NCBI GenBank assembly: GCA_007844125.1
Contig: CM017565.1
Location: 12,204,618 to 12,268,617, forward strand
Direction: 5' to 3'
Source of the DNA: Sinonovacula constricta
Lineage: Eukaryota; Mollusca; Bivalvia; Cardiida; Solecurtidae
DNA length: 64,000 nucleotides
In this document: positions 27,301-34,479 of the stretch, piece by piece
How positions within the stretch are numbered: position 1 is the stretch's first letter
How the letters are laid out: each line of letters begins with the position of its first letter
Made by a program: the position numbers and the translations under genes
Notes under the pieces: generated by a model
Database searches by the model: none
Seen by the model: the letters and a program-made list of their open reading frames with translations, nothing else
What the model was told of the DNA's origin: nothing

Positions 27301-30300
27301 CAGTCATGGTACAATCAAAATTAGTAACAACATGGGTCAGAAACAACCAAATTTAATAGCATCCAGTCATGGTACAATCAAACTAAGTAACAACATGGGT
27401 CAGAAACAACCAAATTCAATAGCATCCAGTCGGGGTACAATCAAAATAAGTAATAACATGGGTCAGTAACAACCAAATTCAACAGCATCCAGTGTCATGG
27501 TAAAATCAATCAAAGTAACAACATGGGTCAGTAACAACCAAATTCAACAGCATCCAGTGTCATGGTAAAATCAATCAAAGTAACAACATGGGTCAGTAAC
27601 AACCAAATTCAACAGCATCCAGTGTCATGGTAAAATCAATCTAAGTAACAACATGGGTCAGTAACAACCAAATTCAACAGCATACAGAGTCATGGTAAAA
27701 TCAATCTAAGTAACAACATGGGTCAGGAACAACCAAAACTAATAGCAACCAGGGTACAAAACCAACCATAACACACTCACTATGTTAAAGACTTGTCAGT
27801 GTATAAGCAACAACTGCAAAATCAAATACAATGATAATAGAAGATGAAGTAAACTATATGCACATGCAGGAATTGACCTCTGAGCACTATTATCTTCCCC
27901 TTTCATATTAGACTAGAGGACATACACCAAGATAGAGCATACTGTTTTATACAGATCTATGTCCTTGAAGTAAGTGAACCATTCAACTCCACCAAACCAT
28001 TAAGATAAAAGATTGTGCCAAATAAGAACTGTGACAAGATGCTGCAAAAGTGTATTTTATCTTATTCAATAAGGAGCCTTTTAAATATAAAATGTGTATT
28101 ATGCAATGAATGTTAAAGAGCAACAAAAAGTTATACAAAAAGAATCTCTTAAGAAACTTGAATTTGAAAACTCACCTGGTAATTAAAGACACCTGGACAA
28201 GGCATTTTTTGTTGTTATTAATTTAATATCAAAGAAAGTCTTTGTTCAAATAGAATGTGTTGCTATAATACTTGTACTGCAGTACTGAATTCTCTTGCCA
28301 AATAATAAAGAGTACCCTAAACTTGATGATGATTTCCTGGTGCTGCAATGAGTTTTTCCCTTAAATAAAGGGCTGTTGTCCTACCAACTTTATGAATTTA
28401 AAATAAAAAAAAAACTATCTTCAAAAAAAAAAATTTTTGCAAATCAGATCAACAGCTAGCAATACATATTGGAGACAAAAGATATTCATGTACTTATATA
28501 TGCTGTTAAATTAAACCAAAACCTGACCAAGGATGCAAAAAAATAGCATAGACAAATCATGTGAACAAAGGTCACTCCAATAGTGTGCCCATAAAAGCTG
28601 AATCTGGAGGTATAAATACATCATCAAAGTGAATGAGTGAAAGTACAGAATTATAAAAATAAATAAGAGTTGCAGTTAAATACTGTCTAGCAATTAATGT
28701 GCAACACCTGACAATGTATCACCCCTCTATTCGATGAATCAAACAGTCCCTCAATCATGTACTCTTTCAAGTGTTAATGAACCAGTAATGAACCTGAGAT
28801 CTTTCTCTTGTCAGCTATGTAAAGGATTGCCATGGTTGCGCTAGTTTCCCGTCCTTGGTGCATTATTTTCAATATATTAAGAATCTGAATAAATACTGCT
28901 AAAAGGTGGTATGCACATGACTTATATTCATTCTATGAATAGGTGGATGCATGCATCTAGGCCATCGAGGCCATGCCTGCATAATTGACAATGTATGAGA
29001 GTCAAATGTGACATTCCTCACCAACATACAGTGTGCCCTGCCCTGACCTAGTCTGATTACAGTTAACATTCACACAGACACAAAAACGACATTTCCTCTA
29101 TAGATAGGCTTGAAAACATGATCGTATGGCTTCTAAGTTGCTACAGACTTTCCTTAGTAAAGAACGAATAAGACATATCACACGTTCTGAGACATTTCTA
29201 TCATGGTTGTTTCACTATGATAGTATACATTGTAAAATGCCTGTGATAGCATGCATTGTAAAATGACCATGATAGCATACATTGTAAAATGCCTATGACA
29301 GCATACATTGTAAAATGACATGACAGCAAGTCACATTATTATAGGCCAGCCACCTGAGCCAAGGAAAGCAGGCCAACAATTTTCTCTAAGACTGATGACT
29401 AGGGAGTAATTTACTCCTGTCAGAGAGCCAACACCTGTCATGAAGTGATGAAAACAGAAACCTAAAAAATATATTTATATATACTTTGTTTACTAGATGA
29501 CTGAAGAACTTACTGTCAAGCTTCAAATTATGTTTTAACAGTCTTCGAGAAAAGGTAGTGGACAGTGGTCAGAAGTTTCAATTCCAATCTAAGCACTGGT
29601 TATTTAAATAAATGGTGTTTCTGCCACTCTAAACTTAAGTGAGTCATTTTTTATCCTCATCTTGGAAATTTGGGGGTCATCCAAAAAAAAACAAAGATCA
29701 AAGATCAGGCTGCATGATGTGTTAAAAACATGCTGAAATGGTTGTATTTATATTTTAAAAGATTACTATTTGGAATACAAACATTCAGCTGTCAGCATTT
29801 TGATTTTAGACTGCATCTTAACATATAAACATCAACTCTTTAGGTTTTTTAAAAAATGAAATAGTTTGATAATCAATTGACATAACATCTCATAACTGTA
29901 CATGCATTAATAATATATGCACCTGACATGAGATTGTGATTTTCATGTCATTACTCATAACATATTCCATAATGTTAAACAATCTATGAGGAAAGTCACA
30001 TAGCTTCATAGATATAATAATTGTAGCCAAGAAACATCAGTAAATTTTAAAAAACGAAAGATCAGCAAGATCAAAGTTATGCAACAGCCTATGCCAAACA
30101 AACAATCTTGTGAATAAAATTTCATCATCAAAGGTTTACTGCATTGTTTGAAATTAACAACAGAAACAAAAAATATTGATGAACTGATGCTCAGCTAAAA
30201 TTAATATGTGATTTTCGATGACTATTTTTAATTTTATTGCTATTGATGCTTAGGAATGGGGATAGGTCTGTACATTTTCATTATCTTTAGACCATTAAAA

Positions 30301-32635
30301 TAATGTCTTTAATGAAATATACCTATGAAAACAGCAATTACTTTATTTTCATCTATGCATAATCTGCTAATAAAACTGAAGAAGAATGATTTTTAGCAGC
30401 AGAAACGGTCAATTTAATGTAGCAAATGCATCACAAAAGATACAATATTCTCTTCTGACTGTGTAAGAGATAAATTTACAGCGTCAAATAAGCAGAAAAT
30501 ACACAAACACAGAAATACTAAATATGAGCTAAGGGATCTTCCAATAATTTTTAAATACTGGGCCCTGGGCTCACGGTGGTCATTTTAGAATTGTGTTAGG
30601 TCAAGCCTGATTTTAAAATTGTTAAGAAGTTCCTCGTTTATTTTGGTAGATTTAAAAACGTTTACCTCTGCATGTTTGATACACAAGAAAAACATGACAT
30701 CATAATTATTCTATATCTCAGTATAAATCAGCTTTATAAATCTGTAAAAATATATTTTGAAAAGGGTGCTTTTTTATATCCATGTTTTAATCTTAAGTGT
30801 ATAGCTTATCAATCACTATTATGGGAATGGGCACTTTTATTTTCATTTTTTTTTTTATTTGAACTTCATCCATACCTGATGAATTATCAATGTCAGTTCC
30901 ATGAACTATTTCATTTTTTTATTAAGTTTATTAAATCTAAAAAATTAGTAACAAATTAATTAAGCTTACTGTGATAACACTTAACAGTAGCACTGCATAA
31001 TCACCAGCATTAATTAGGAACAATTAAGCTGTCAATTAAGAATGTGAGACCTTTTGTTGTATGTCAGCAGGCTGAAGCCCACAACTAGTGTCGACCATTG
31101 ATCTCTCGACATGCATGCAACCTAGACAGAGATTTGCTGAGGGTGTAAATAGTGTGGAAAAAGAGAAGCTCTGCCTCAAAACACAGACCATTGATCTCTC
31201 GACATGCATGCAACCTAGACAGAGATTTGCTGAGGGCGTAAATAGTGTGGAAAAAGAGAAGCTCTGCCTCAAAACACAGTCTCTTCGTGTTAGGCTGACA
31301 GGCTGTATGATTGCATTCTACTGAGGAATCAATGTGTACAAAAACTTACTGTCTAACTAAACATGTGTAAGTCAATGGAAATCATGCACACAAATATGCG
31401 CTTTAAGCCTTTCTGAGAACTCTGCGGCTTTTTCTGCCTTGAAATATCGATAGTAGTGACTTTATCTGCCAATTTTAAACAACATGAAAAAGATTTTGAT
31501 TGAGAAGAATTTGGTCTTATATTTAAACAAATCTAGTTTGGAAAGCTATTAGGATTTACCTTTTACCTTGTATATATATTATAAGTGCAGTACACATGTG
31601 TGTATATAAACTTGCTCAACCAAGATGACTGCAAAACAAACTTTAAGTAGTAAACAAAAAATAACGCTTCAAAGGTCTCTTGACTTATGACGTCAGTGGG
31701 TTGAGTGGCGCAGATGCGTTCAAAAATCTGTAACTGGGTTGCCTTGATCTGATTAGCGCTGTATAAGTGTATTTGGAATACATGAATTAAAGCAAACTAA
31801 GTATACGTATATTTATTATGCAGTTCACTTGTGTAGTAGCAGATCAACTTGACTTGTGGGACCAACATGACTGCAAAACTGACTTTGAGTAGTACCTTAA
31901 AACAAAGCTTCAAAGGTCGTCTTGACTAACCATGTCAATGGGTCAAGTTGGTCGCAGATGCTCACAAATAGATGTAACCTGATAACCTTGACCCAATTCT
32001 CACTGATTGACTTGCAAAGGGAACTACGATTGCAAAAACAATGCAAAAACAACAAGTTAACAAAATATATTGTCAAGATTCATATTAAAAATGCAACATG
32101 ACTACATGTTAACAATGTACAACACAAAATAGAAGGATAGTGATACCTTATTCCGCAAGAGACCAGCTTCTTTCAGGGCTGCTTGATAGTATTCATACAT
32201 CTTTGATTTCTGGTAGTAGCTAAATGATGGGTGATTCATTGCCATGACCAGCACAAGGAGGATGTTGTGTATATCCATTTCACTCATGACATCCATCACA
32301 GTAAAATATTCCTTCACGTTTTTCTCTAACAGCTGGAATAAAATGCTGGAGCAAGTTCTATTGGATGAGTGCAGCAATGCTAAATAGATGGCCATTTTAC
32401 TTCTAAATTTCTTGCCATCTGATTCTTTGAAGTTTGACAGCTCTCTGTGGTTATTAGCCTTTCCTTCCGATTCCCTTAGTTCGTGAAAATCTTTTTTTGC
32501 TAAATCTTCTACATATGACCCAATAAACCGCAACTCCATTGGGAGACACATATGAAGCATTCCACACATAAAATCTATCCGTTTATGTGGACCAAGATTT
32601 TTAAACCAGTGGCAGAGTTCTTCCTTATACACCAT
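290..32635 (-). CDS. ZCCHC2/14-like: ZCCHC2/ZCCHC14-like PX-domain protein gene, 9 exons, 3' end outside window
   Basis: Nine minus-strand exons join into one frame: 32147-32635, 19343-19478, 17004-17080, 11585-11656, 11033-11099, 8574-8798, 6888-6948, 4813-4987 and 290-384. Every junction is GT-AG and all phases agree, giving 465 codons plus 2 nt. Residues 1-163 match the N-terminal domain of the vertebrate ZCCHC2/ZCCHC14 family. Residues 209 to about 320 form a PX domain, a phosphoinositide-binding fold. Residues 340-434 are Ser/Pro/Thr-rich. The family's C-terminal CCHC knuckle is not in the window and should lie to the left. Known for the family: ZCCHC14 binds RNA and works with TENT4 poly(A) polymerases; carrying that over to this protein is inference. 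Whether it is the ZCCHC2 or ZCCHC14 orthologue, or a single pre-duplication gene, is unresolved. Intron 1 is 12.7 kb and holds many repeats. Confidence 0.88.
1925..2180 (+). repeat. Interspersed repeat ending ATACCGGTATACCG..CAGCCCTAAT
   Basis: This segment resembles 42970-43245 and 52680-52950 in layout: an aaatgcaaa start, a tcagactac/ttagttatc centre, a gtatcgcaatataccggtat stretch, and the end acagccctaat. The shared end ATACCGGTATACC contains the palindrome TACCGGTA. It is probably a small non-autonomous DNA element whose left end I could not delimit. Confidence 0.5.
3429..4188 (+). repeat. GGCCATGATGGC-ended interspersed repeat with internal tandem modules
   Basis: It starts agagggccatgatggctc and ends gctcagatgagctaaa. 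Inside, a module of roughly 120-140 bp (ctgaccaagtttggtgaaaa, catccaagatttcatgcaga) recurs four or five times with decay. A reverse-oriented relative lies at 57221-57743 and a truncated one at 20034-20260. The open frame at 3415-3711 is just a translation of this repeat. Confidence 0.6.
4813..4987 (-). CDS. ZCCHC2/14-like: Exon 8: Ser/Pro-rich region and helix
   Basis: Codes residues 376-434. It is Ser/Pro/Thr-rich at first (PSGSSRPPTPSGAPDTPDLS), then a helix-like LATLVQEALVRFSREQ. The acceptor gatcctttcag|TCC and donor GAACAG|GTGAGT exit in phase 0. Its GC content is well above the flanking intron. Proline-directed S/T-P sites are frequent and could be phosphorylation targets (inference). 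Confidence 0.8.
5155..6567. mobile_element. DNA-transposon-like element with 15-bp terminal inverted repeats
   Basis: The ends TAGGGATTATTCTAG (5155-5169) and CTAGAATTATCCCTA (6553-6567) are inverted repeats matching at 14 of 15 positions. Just inside each end is a directly repeated G-rich tract (ggggcagggtggcac on the left, aaagggcagggcgg on the right). No transposase frame is visible, so it is non-autonomous or decayed. A target duplication is not clear. It lies in intron 7. Confidence 0.5.
6888..6948 (-). CDS. ZCCHC2/14-like: Exon 7: short linker exon
   Basis: A 61-nt exon coding residues 356-375 (DIDNLSPATNPVMYNVSTH). The acceptor gtgttgcag|GT completes Gly from exon 6, and the donor CATAG|GTAAAA leaves phase 2, which exon 8 completes as Ser. 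No domain is recognisable. Support comes from splice signals and phase on both sides. Confidence 0.75.
7145..7435 (-). mobile_element. tRNA-derived SINE, family 1, minus orientation
   Basis: Read on the minus strand it has a pol III B-box GGTTCGATCCC (plus strand 7396-7406), a body with CTAACGCTTAAGCAAATATA and GGTAGTTCC, and a tail AATAAACAAACA. Related copies lie at 8926-9110 (minus) and 59466-59735 (plus). The 5' A-box side is degraded. Confidence 0.65.
8574..8798 (-). CDS. ZCCHC2/14-like: Exon 6: PX C-terminal helices and start of the Ser/Thr-rich region
   Basis: Codes residues 281-355 plus one base. VYTRSLNKLPGHVVQCQFF and SNFFEPIKYG are the last PX helices (pattern Y-x-x-x-L-x-x-L-P-x-H-V, then x-x-F-F). 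After about residue 320 it becomes low-complexity (ADASTSPRPQ). The acceptor gttgtccag|GA completes the Gly codon of exon 5, and the donor CAGAAG|GTGAGA exits in phase 1. Confidence 0.87.
8926..9110 (-). mobile_element. SINE family 1, 5'-truncated copy
   Basis: It shares tcccaccagcagtatttcag, the cttcactgtgtgtagcatgc centre and ccttatatttgcttgag with the copy at 7145-7435. It lacks the tRNA-related promoter part and is therefore a 5'-truncated insertion in intron 5. Confidence 0.6.
9376..10897 (+). mobile_element. Non-autonomous TIR element with a 145-bp internal tandem array
   Basis: Twelve-bp inverted ends ATGCTCCCCGAA (9376-9387) and TTCGGGGAGCAT (10886-10897). The right end also forms its own hairpin with atgctcccccgaaa just inside it. 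From about 9450 to 10820 a unit of about 145 bp repeats roughly nine times (markers: cgacttcaaataacgaagtt, gggccggacacg, ctcaacatggtggtcatttc). Each unit carries tgaccttgaccttcaaggt. A short ggacggacggac tract precedes the right end. A related right end occurs at 25170-25206. The open frames across this block are translations of the repeat. Confidence 0.7.
11033..11099 (-). CDS. ZCCHC2/14-like: Exon 5: PX loop region
   Basis: Codes residues 259-281: LLQMFPDEPQCTCKSLRLPAIK in two runs (LLQMFPDEPQ and CTCKSLRLPAIK). It follows the helix of exon 4 as L-L-x-x-F-P-x-E, as in family members, and ends in L-P-A-I-K-G where PX domains have the proline-rich membrane-contact loop. The acceptor tgtgcag|CTG could also be used six bases later (CTGCAG repeated), which would delete Leu-Leu in frame. 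The donor is AAAG|GTAAGC. Confidence 0.87.
11585..11656 (-). CDS. ZCCHC2/14-like: Exon 4: PX core (W-x-x-G, R-T-Y motif)
   Basis: Codes residues 235-258: VTWSNGEKREVYRTY then DQLHEFHNK. This is the classic PX stretch: a strand ending W-S-N-G, then V-Y-R-T-Y-x-x-L-x-x-F-H. The Arg of the R-[RK/T]-[YF] motif, which contacts the 3-phosphate in PI3P-binding PX domains, is present. The acceptor gtatttcag|GTG and donor AACAAG|GTCAGT give a symmetric phase 0-0 exon. Confidence 0.9.
11657..13144. other. Intron 3, repeat-poor part
   Basis: AT-rich. There is an imperfect duplication of about 190 bp (ccatttggccaatcagacag near 11905 and taagccaatgagatagcagg near 12222, each after cttcctc-ggtattt). No exon or named element is seen. 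Confidence 0.45.
13147..14459 (-). mobile_element. pogo/Tigger-type DNA transposon, internally deleted
   Basis: Perfect 12-bp terminal inverted repeats CAGTCAAACCTG (13147-13158) and CAGGTTTGACTG (14448-14459), flanked on both sides by TA (13145-13146 and 14460-14461), the target duplication of the Tc1/mariner/pogo superfamily. Inside, on the minus strand, is an N-terminal transposase fragment. At 1313 bp it is about half the size of an autonomous Tigger. It sits in intron 3 of the ZCCHC2/14-like gene. Confidence 0.85.
13571..13894 (-). pseudogene. pogo/Tigger transposase, N-terminal DNA-binding domain remnant
   Basis: The ATG at 13894 opens MSKRRCLTLDDRVQVV, then KLLDSGKSCHVVASEIGVGK, matching the CENP-B-N/Psq-type helix-turn-helix of pogo transposases (K-R-x-L-T-L-x-x-K/R-V-x-V, then G-x-S-x-x-x-V-A-x-E-x-G-V-G-K-T). 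Codon 40 is a TAG (13775-13777); homology continues past it (NIAKRKREIMDKYEHGN), so it is a decay mutation. The DDE catalytic domain is missing from the element. Confidence 0.8.
14462..14700 (-). mobile_element. tRNA-derived SINE, family 2
   Basis: On the minus strand: an A-box-like TGGCATAATGATAGAG, a B-box GGTTCGAGTCC (plus strand 14606-14616), and a body with ccagctgacgtgtggtgcac. It abuts the right TA of the Tigger element. Relatives lie at 19100-19320 and 20275-20425, sharing cagctggaagaccttc or gtgatgtccag. Confidence 0.65.
14701..17003. other. Intron 3, right part: nothing recognised
   Basis: AT-rich sequence with short A/T runs only. No phase-compatible exon, no named repeat, and no RNA gene that I can support. 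The frames here are short and without recognisable motifs. Confidence 0.45.
17004..17080 (-). CDS. ZCCHC2/14-like: Exon 3: start of the PX domain
   Basis: Codes residues 209-234, starting VYVQDIEVKGRRFSEKDRLT and ending EEYCLQ. The acceptor cctgttgcag|TG completes the codon split by exon 2, and the donor CTGCAG|GTGAGG is in phase 0. The first beta strand of a PX domain typically reads hydrophobic-x-V/I, as here, and leads directly into the next exon's V-T-W strand. Confidence 0.83.
17081..19095. other. Intron 2, main part: nothing recognised
   Basis: AT-rich intron between exons 3 and 2. I see no exon signals that fit phase 1 and no named repeat. Confidence 0.45.
19100..19320 (-). mobile_element. 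SINE family 2, degraded copy
   Basis: The plus-strand reverse B-box ggactcaaacc (19230-19240), plus ggtgatgtccagctatt and ctgtcagctaggagagct, parallel the 14462-14700 copy. It lies in intron 2, about 25 bp downstream of exon 2 in the gene's direction. Confidence 0.55.
19343..19478 (-). CDS. ZCCHC2/14-like: Exon 2: Ser/Pro-rich linker before the PX domain
   Basis: Codes residues 164-208 plus one base. The acceptor tctgttttag|CAT and donor AAAG|GTGAGT are both good. The peptide begins HKDNSQSSLILSES and ends SPGAQTCTPHSPEPSAK; it is Ser/Pro/Cys-rich and probably disordered. It enters in phase 0, matching exon 1, so no intermediate exon is required although 12.7 kb of intron separates them. It leaves in phase 1, matching exon 3. 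Confidence 0.82.
20034..20260 (+). repeat. GGCCATCATGGCC repeat, truncated
   Basis: It starts aacaagagggccatcatggc and cattcacctgaggacc, the same start as the repeat at 3429. It decays after about 200 bp into a poly-T run at 20247-20260. Confidence 0.55.
20275..20425 (-). mobile_element. SINE family 2, degraded copy
   Basis: It contains gtgatgtccagttatt and gtcagctggaagaccttcct, as in the copy at 14462-14700. The B-box position (gggactctaatccatg) is degenerate. Confidence 0.55.
20430..22495. other. Intron 1, left part: nothing recognised
   Basis: AT-rich, with several short frames lacking recognisable motifs. Small phrases such as gatcagccagctcc recur (near 21215 and 22320), but no element could be delimited. 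Confidence 0.4.
22517..22648 (+). promoter_or_regulatory. CCGGAC-rich palindromic cluster upstream of the ZNF862-like gene
   Basis: Five to six CCGGAC/GTCCGG hexamers lie in 130 bp, including the 12-bp palindrome CGGACATGTCCG (22527-22538) and GACCGGTC. The core GGACATGTCC fits the p53-family half-site pattern RRRCWWGYYY. It lies 165-300 bp upstream of the ZNF862-like coding block. It could equally be the end of a mobile element. The regulatory role is inference. Confidence 0.3.
22813..24337 (+). pseudogene. ZNF862-like TTF-type zinc-finger protein gene, decayed
   Basis: Block 1 (22813-23457): a basic start (RKKRKQTDEERKEKQQKYEA), then KVIEKWRKGRAWLIFDEKEE and a TTF-type finger with TCTIC, FITGCGN and DHEKSKSH supplying the Cys/His ligands. 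Block 2 (23879-24025) and block 3 (from 24303) join through GT-AG sites. GTTDISG falls at the end of block 1, FSKGAVTERFLNI in block 2, and GSDGA in block 3, matching the hAT-derived ZNF862/KIAA1586-like family. Two frame changes (near 23325 and near 23432) and a TGA right after GSDGA (24335-24337) break it. The frame has no ATG before 22962. It lies antisense inside intron 1 of the ZCCHC2/14-like gene. A low-fidelity assembly could also explain the frame changes. Confidence 0.65.
24598..24638. repeat. Perfect 13-bp inverted repeat (hairpin)
   Basis: CATTCGGTCAGAC (24598-24610) and GTCTGACCGAATG (24626-24638) are exact reverse complements around a 15-nt loop. A third tcggtcagac lies at 24581-24590. 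This may be the edge of a small DNA element. Confidence 0.6.
25020..25206 (+). repeat. Right-end fragment of the TGCTCCCC element family
   Basis: The gatggacagacaaagtgac stretch, tatattatgctcccctgata and ttttttagggagca parallel the right end at 10820-10897 (ggacggacaaggcg, tatatgctccccc, ggggagcat). The internal tandem array is absent here. Confidence 0.5.
25656..26303. mobile_element. 648-bp non-autonomous DNA transposon with 14-bp TIRs
   Basis: The ends CAGGGCTCCCGCTG and CAGCGGGAGCCCTG are perfect inverted repeats. Both sides carry TTTAT (25651-25655 and 26304-26308), which looks like a 5-bp target duplication. CAGGG...CCCTG ends are typical of hAT elements, but hAT normally makes 8-bp duplications, so the superfamily is open. 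No transposase is present. Short ggcgca/ggctcat repeats lie near both ends. Confidence 0.75.
26640..26700 (-). mobile_element. Short SINE-like insertion, 3' part
   Basis: tttatttatttatttcag followed by ttttacagcacatcgacact and gaaggtaatatggcgccg resembles a widespread bivalve SINE end read on the minus strand, with an (AAAT)n tail. It interrupts the first copies of the minisatellite. The right boundary is unclear. Confidence 0.4.
26900..27760. repeat. Minisatellite, unit about 65 bp, about 13 copies
   Basis: The markers aacatgggtca and acaaccaaa recur every 62-70 bp from about 26935 to 27730. Early units end ccagagtcggggtacaatca and later ones catccagtgtcatggtaaaa, so the array has two homogenised sub-blocks. 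An isolated unit lies at 26560-26635. It is in intron 1. Confidence 0.85.
27765..29205. other. Intron 1, middle: nothing recognised
   Basis: AT-rich. A 17-nt candidate micro-exon at 28176-28192 was considered and rejected on frame. No other element was seen. Confidence 0.4.
29215..29325. repeat. Tandem repeat, unit about 32 bp, four copies
   Basis: The unit gatagcatacattgtaaaat plus gcctat or gaccat repeats four times with small differences (catgcattg, gacagcatac). Confidence 0.75.
29330..31090. other. Intron 1, right part: nothing recognised
   Basis: AT-rich. A 95-codon frame at 30672-30959 is AT-driven, with no recognisable motif, and I do not call it a gene. Confidence 0.4.
31094..31279. 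repeat. 93-bp tandem duplication, near-identical
   Basis: 31094-31186 and 31187-31279 differ at one position (gggtgta versus gggcgta). 93 is a multiple of three, so both strands show open frames that repeat a 31-residue unit. No coding evidence beyond that. Confidence 0.85.
32147..32635 (-). CDS. ZCCHC2/14-like: Exon 1: N-terminal ZCCHC2/14 family domain
   Basis: Codes residues 1-163. The start ATG at 32635 is supported by an in-frame TAA five codons upstream. Diagnostic stretches are CHWFKNLGPHKRIDFMCGML, then PMELRFIGSYVEDLAKKDFH and LRESEGKAN, which match the vertebrate family pattern W-F-x-x-L-x(4)-R-I-x-F-x-C-G-L-L and LELRFLGSxLEDLARKDYHxLRxSExKAN. The later NHPSFSYYQK matches the family's HPAFSFHQK. 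The long low-complexity insert found here in human ZCCHC2 is absent, so the domain is compact. The donor AATAAG|GTATCA at 32146 leaves phase 0. The family assignment is strong from motif recall; no alignment was run. Confidence 0.9.
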
Positions 32636-34410
32636 TTTTAGACGGCTTTACTTCAAAATATCCACAATATTATTTATTGCTTTAAAATCTCAATGGATTG
32701 ACCTCGAAATAATATCCATTTCAGAAGTTTTGGAGAAACCGAATACACATACGGGCAACTGGCATAAGCCAATGGAATCACAGGCTCGCATTCGCTGCAA
32801 AAATGTTTAAATGGACAGACATTTTACGCTAAGATAAATAACAAATGTATCATATTCTGCATTCCTGTTCATTTTGGCCACTCATTGAACTGTACGTGTT
32901 AGGTGACAATTTTTGTCAACCAGTACAAGTTTTCCCTATTTTAACGCAATGTGCAATTGACATTCCCTCTTCGTCCCAGTGTCATTTCGGGCTTTTACAA
33001 AATGAATCGAAGAGCATAGTATTCAGTGATAAAGGTCAATACGGTAAATGGGGGTGGGGTGGGGTGGGGGGGGGGGGGGGGGGGTGGGGGGGGGGGGGTG
33101 GGGGTTCTCTTCCAGCTTTGACAATTATATCAACATATGTGGAAGTACTATATGAAATTAAAATGCAAAAAAAAAAAACAGCATTTTTTAATGAGATTGT
33201 ATTGCCAATTTTCAAATAAATAAGCATCTTTCTATTTATGTTTTAAATATTTATTTATTCTTTATCCATTACTTGCTTCGTTTTACATCACTGGATTTGG
33301 ATTTTTTGTCGCTACATGGCAGCCTAATATCATTTTGTTCTCGTATTTACTTGCAAAAAAGGTATGAAATTAGAAATGAAAAGGACAATGTAAGTATTTT
33401 AAGTGTATTTTAAACCTTTGAAAAAAATATTTAAAATGGTCTTTCTAGCAATGAGTGCTTTAATTTAAAATCCGTATGGAGAAGTTCAGTGTGTACAAGA
33501 AAGAGCTAGGACGTGAGGCGCCGTAGACAGCATGCCCTTTAAATAAGAAGATTGACCATCCTTAGAACTAAACATTCTTTTACAATGTCGATTAATTACA
33601 TAATTGTTTTCATTGTTCTTTGCTACACCTGTATTTGCAAGCTGCATTAATAACATCGGCATATTAGGCTTCTTTTGTTAAACAATACTTCGCCAAACAG
33701 CTGCGAATTGCTATTAATGCCGGCTACTTTTTTAAAATTGCAAGCTACATATTATTGTCGCAAGCTACAAAGTTCAGATTTAAATATCTGTAGTAATTCT
33801 TAAGGACATTTTCTTATTTTCCTACTGATTAATCAAAGTAACCCTTTTGGCTTTATACCCCACCCACCCCAACCACCTAAAAAGACTTTTATTTAGTTTT
33901 TAATTTGACAGATACTGTGCAATAATATCGAATTACAGATAAGAAATTGGTTACGAAAATGCCCTAACCTGGAACATGATAAAGTCCAACCTGACCGCTA
34001 AAATAAAGTGTTTGCGGGTTGGGTTTTTTCCTCTTCGTAAGCACCGGGCTTGTATCTTAAAGGGTAAGGAAGTATTAAAAAGGGCATTGTTTGGCAATCT
34101 TTACTTCCAAAGTAACGTGTTCAACTATTTCTTTCTCTGTCGAAACGAGACTTACTCAGTGATAGTTTATCAGAAAAAAAATATGATAGAGTTGCTGTGC
34201 CTGACATCCGCCGCAAGCAAACATTTGACCCTCGTCCTCGTGAATTAGTTAATAAGTAGTAATAATAACGGTTCATTAAAAGCGAGCCAAACAATAATGA
34301 ATGAGCATTGCAACATATACCAAAATTTGAAAATGCACAGGACAAAGATATTCACATGCAAGTCAAATGTAAAAGAAAGAACAAACCTGTGATGAGTCAT
34401 TAAACAAGAG
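32636..34410. other. Upstream region of the ZCCHC2/14-like gene
   Basis: This should hold the 5' UTR and promoter of the minus-strand gene. Apart from the G-run at 33050-33104, no TATA box or CpG island is obvious. Frames near 33976-34345 have no recognisable motif. Confidence 0.4.
33050..33104 (+). repeat. Interrupted poly-G tract, G-quadruplex-forming
   Basis: 55 nt made almost entirely of G runs of 4 to 18 separated by single T. It lies about 415 bp upstream of the exon 1 ATG of the minus-strand gene, so the C-rich strand is the gene's sense strand. Run lengths may be imprecise because of sequencing slippage. Confidence 0.8.
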
Positions 34411-34460
34411 CAAACCCAACAGTTACCGCCTTGGAACGGTCAGTCGGCAATATGGACGGA
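34411..34460 (-). mobile_element. Fragment of the 3' region of the 58.7-60.2 kb element family
   Basis: acagttaccgccttggaacg followed by gtcagtcggcaa is the reverse complement of ttgccgattgaccgttccaa/ggcggtaactgat at about 60110-60140, with one or two differences. Only the end fragment is present here. Confidence 0.5.
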
Positions 34461-34479
34461 CTGGCGTCCTTTAAGTGAT

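Noticed and set aside
9440..27760. CRISPR-like arrays (145-bp and 65-bp repeats)
   Set aside because: Units are contiguous with no unique spacers, and the window is eukaryotic.
28176..28192. 17-nt micro-exon on the minus strand with good acceptor and donor (tgccttgtccag / gtgagttttc)
   Set aside because: Exon 1 ends in phase 0 and exon 2 starts in phase 0; adding 17 nt would break the frame.
31036..31324. Frames on both strands with an internally repeated 31-residue unit
   Set aside because: Produced by the 93-bp duplication; no splice or homology support.
32845..33227. Frames rich in Gly on one strand and Pro on the other
   Set aside because: They span the poly-G tract; composition only, no other coding sign.
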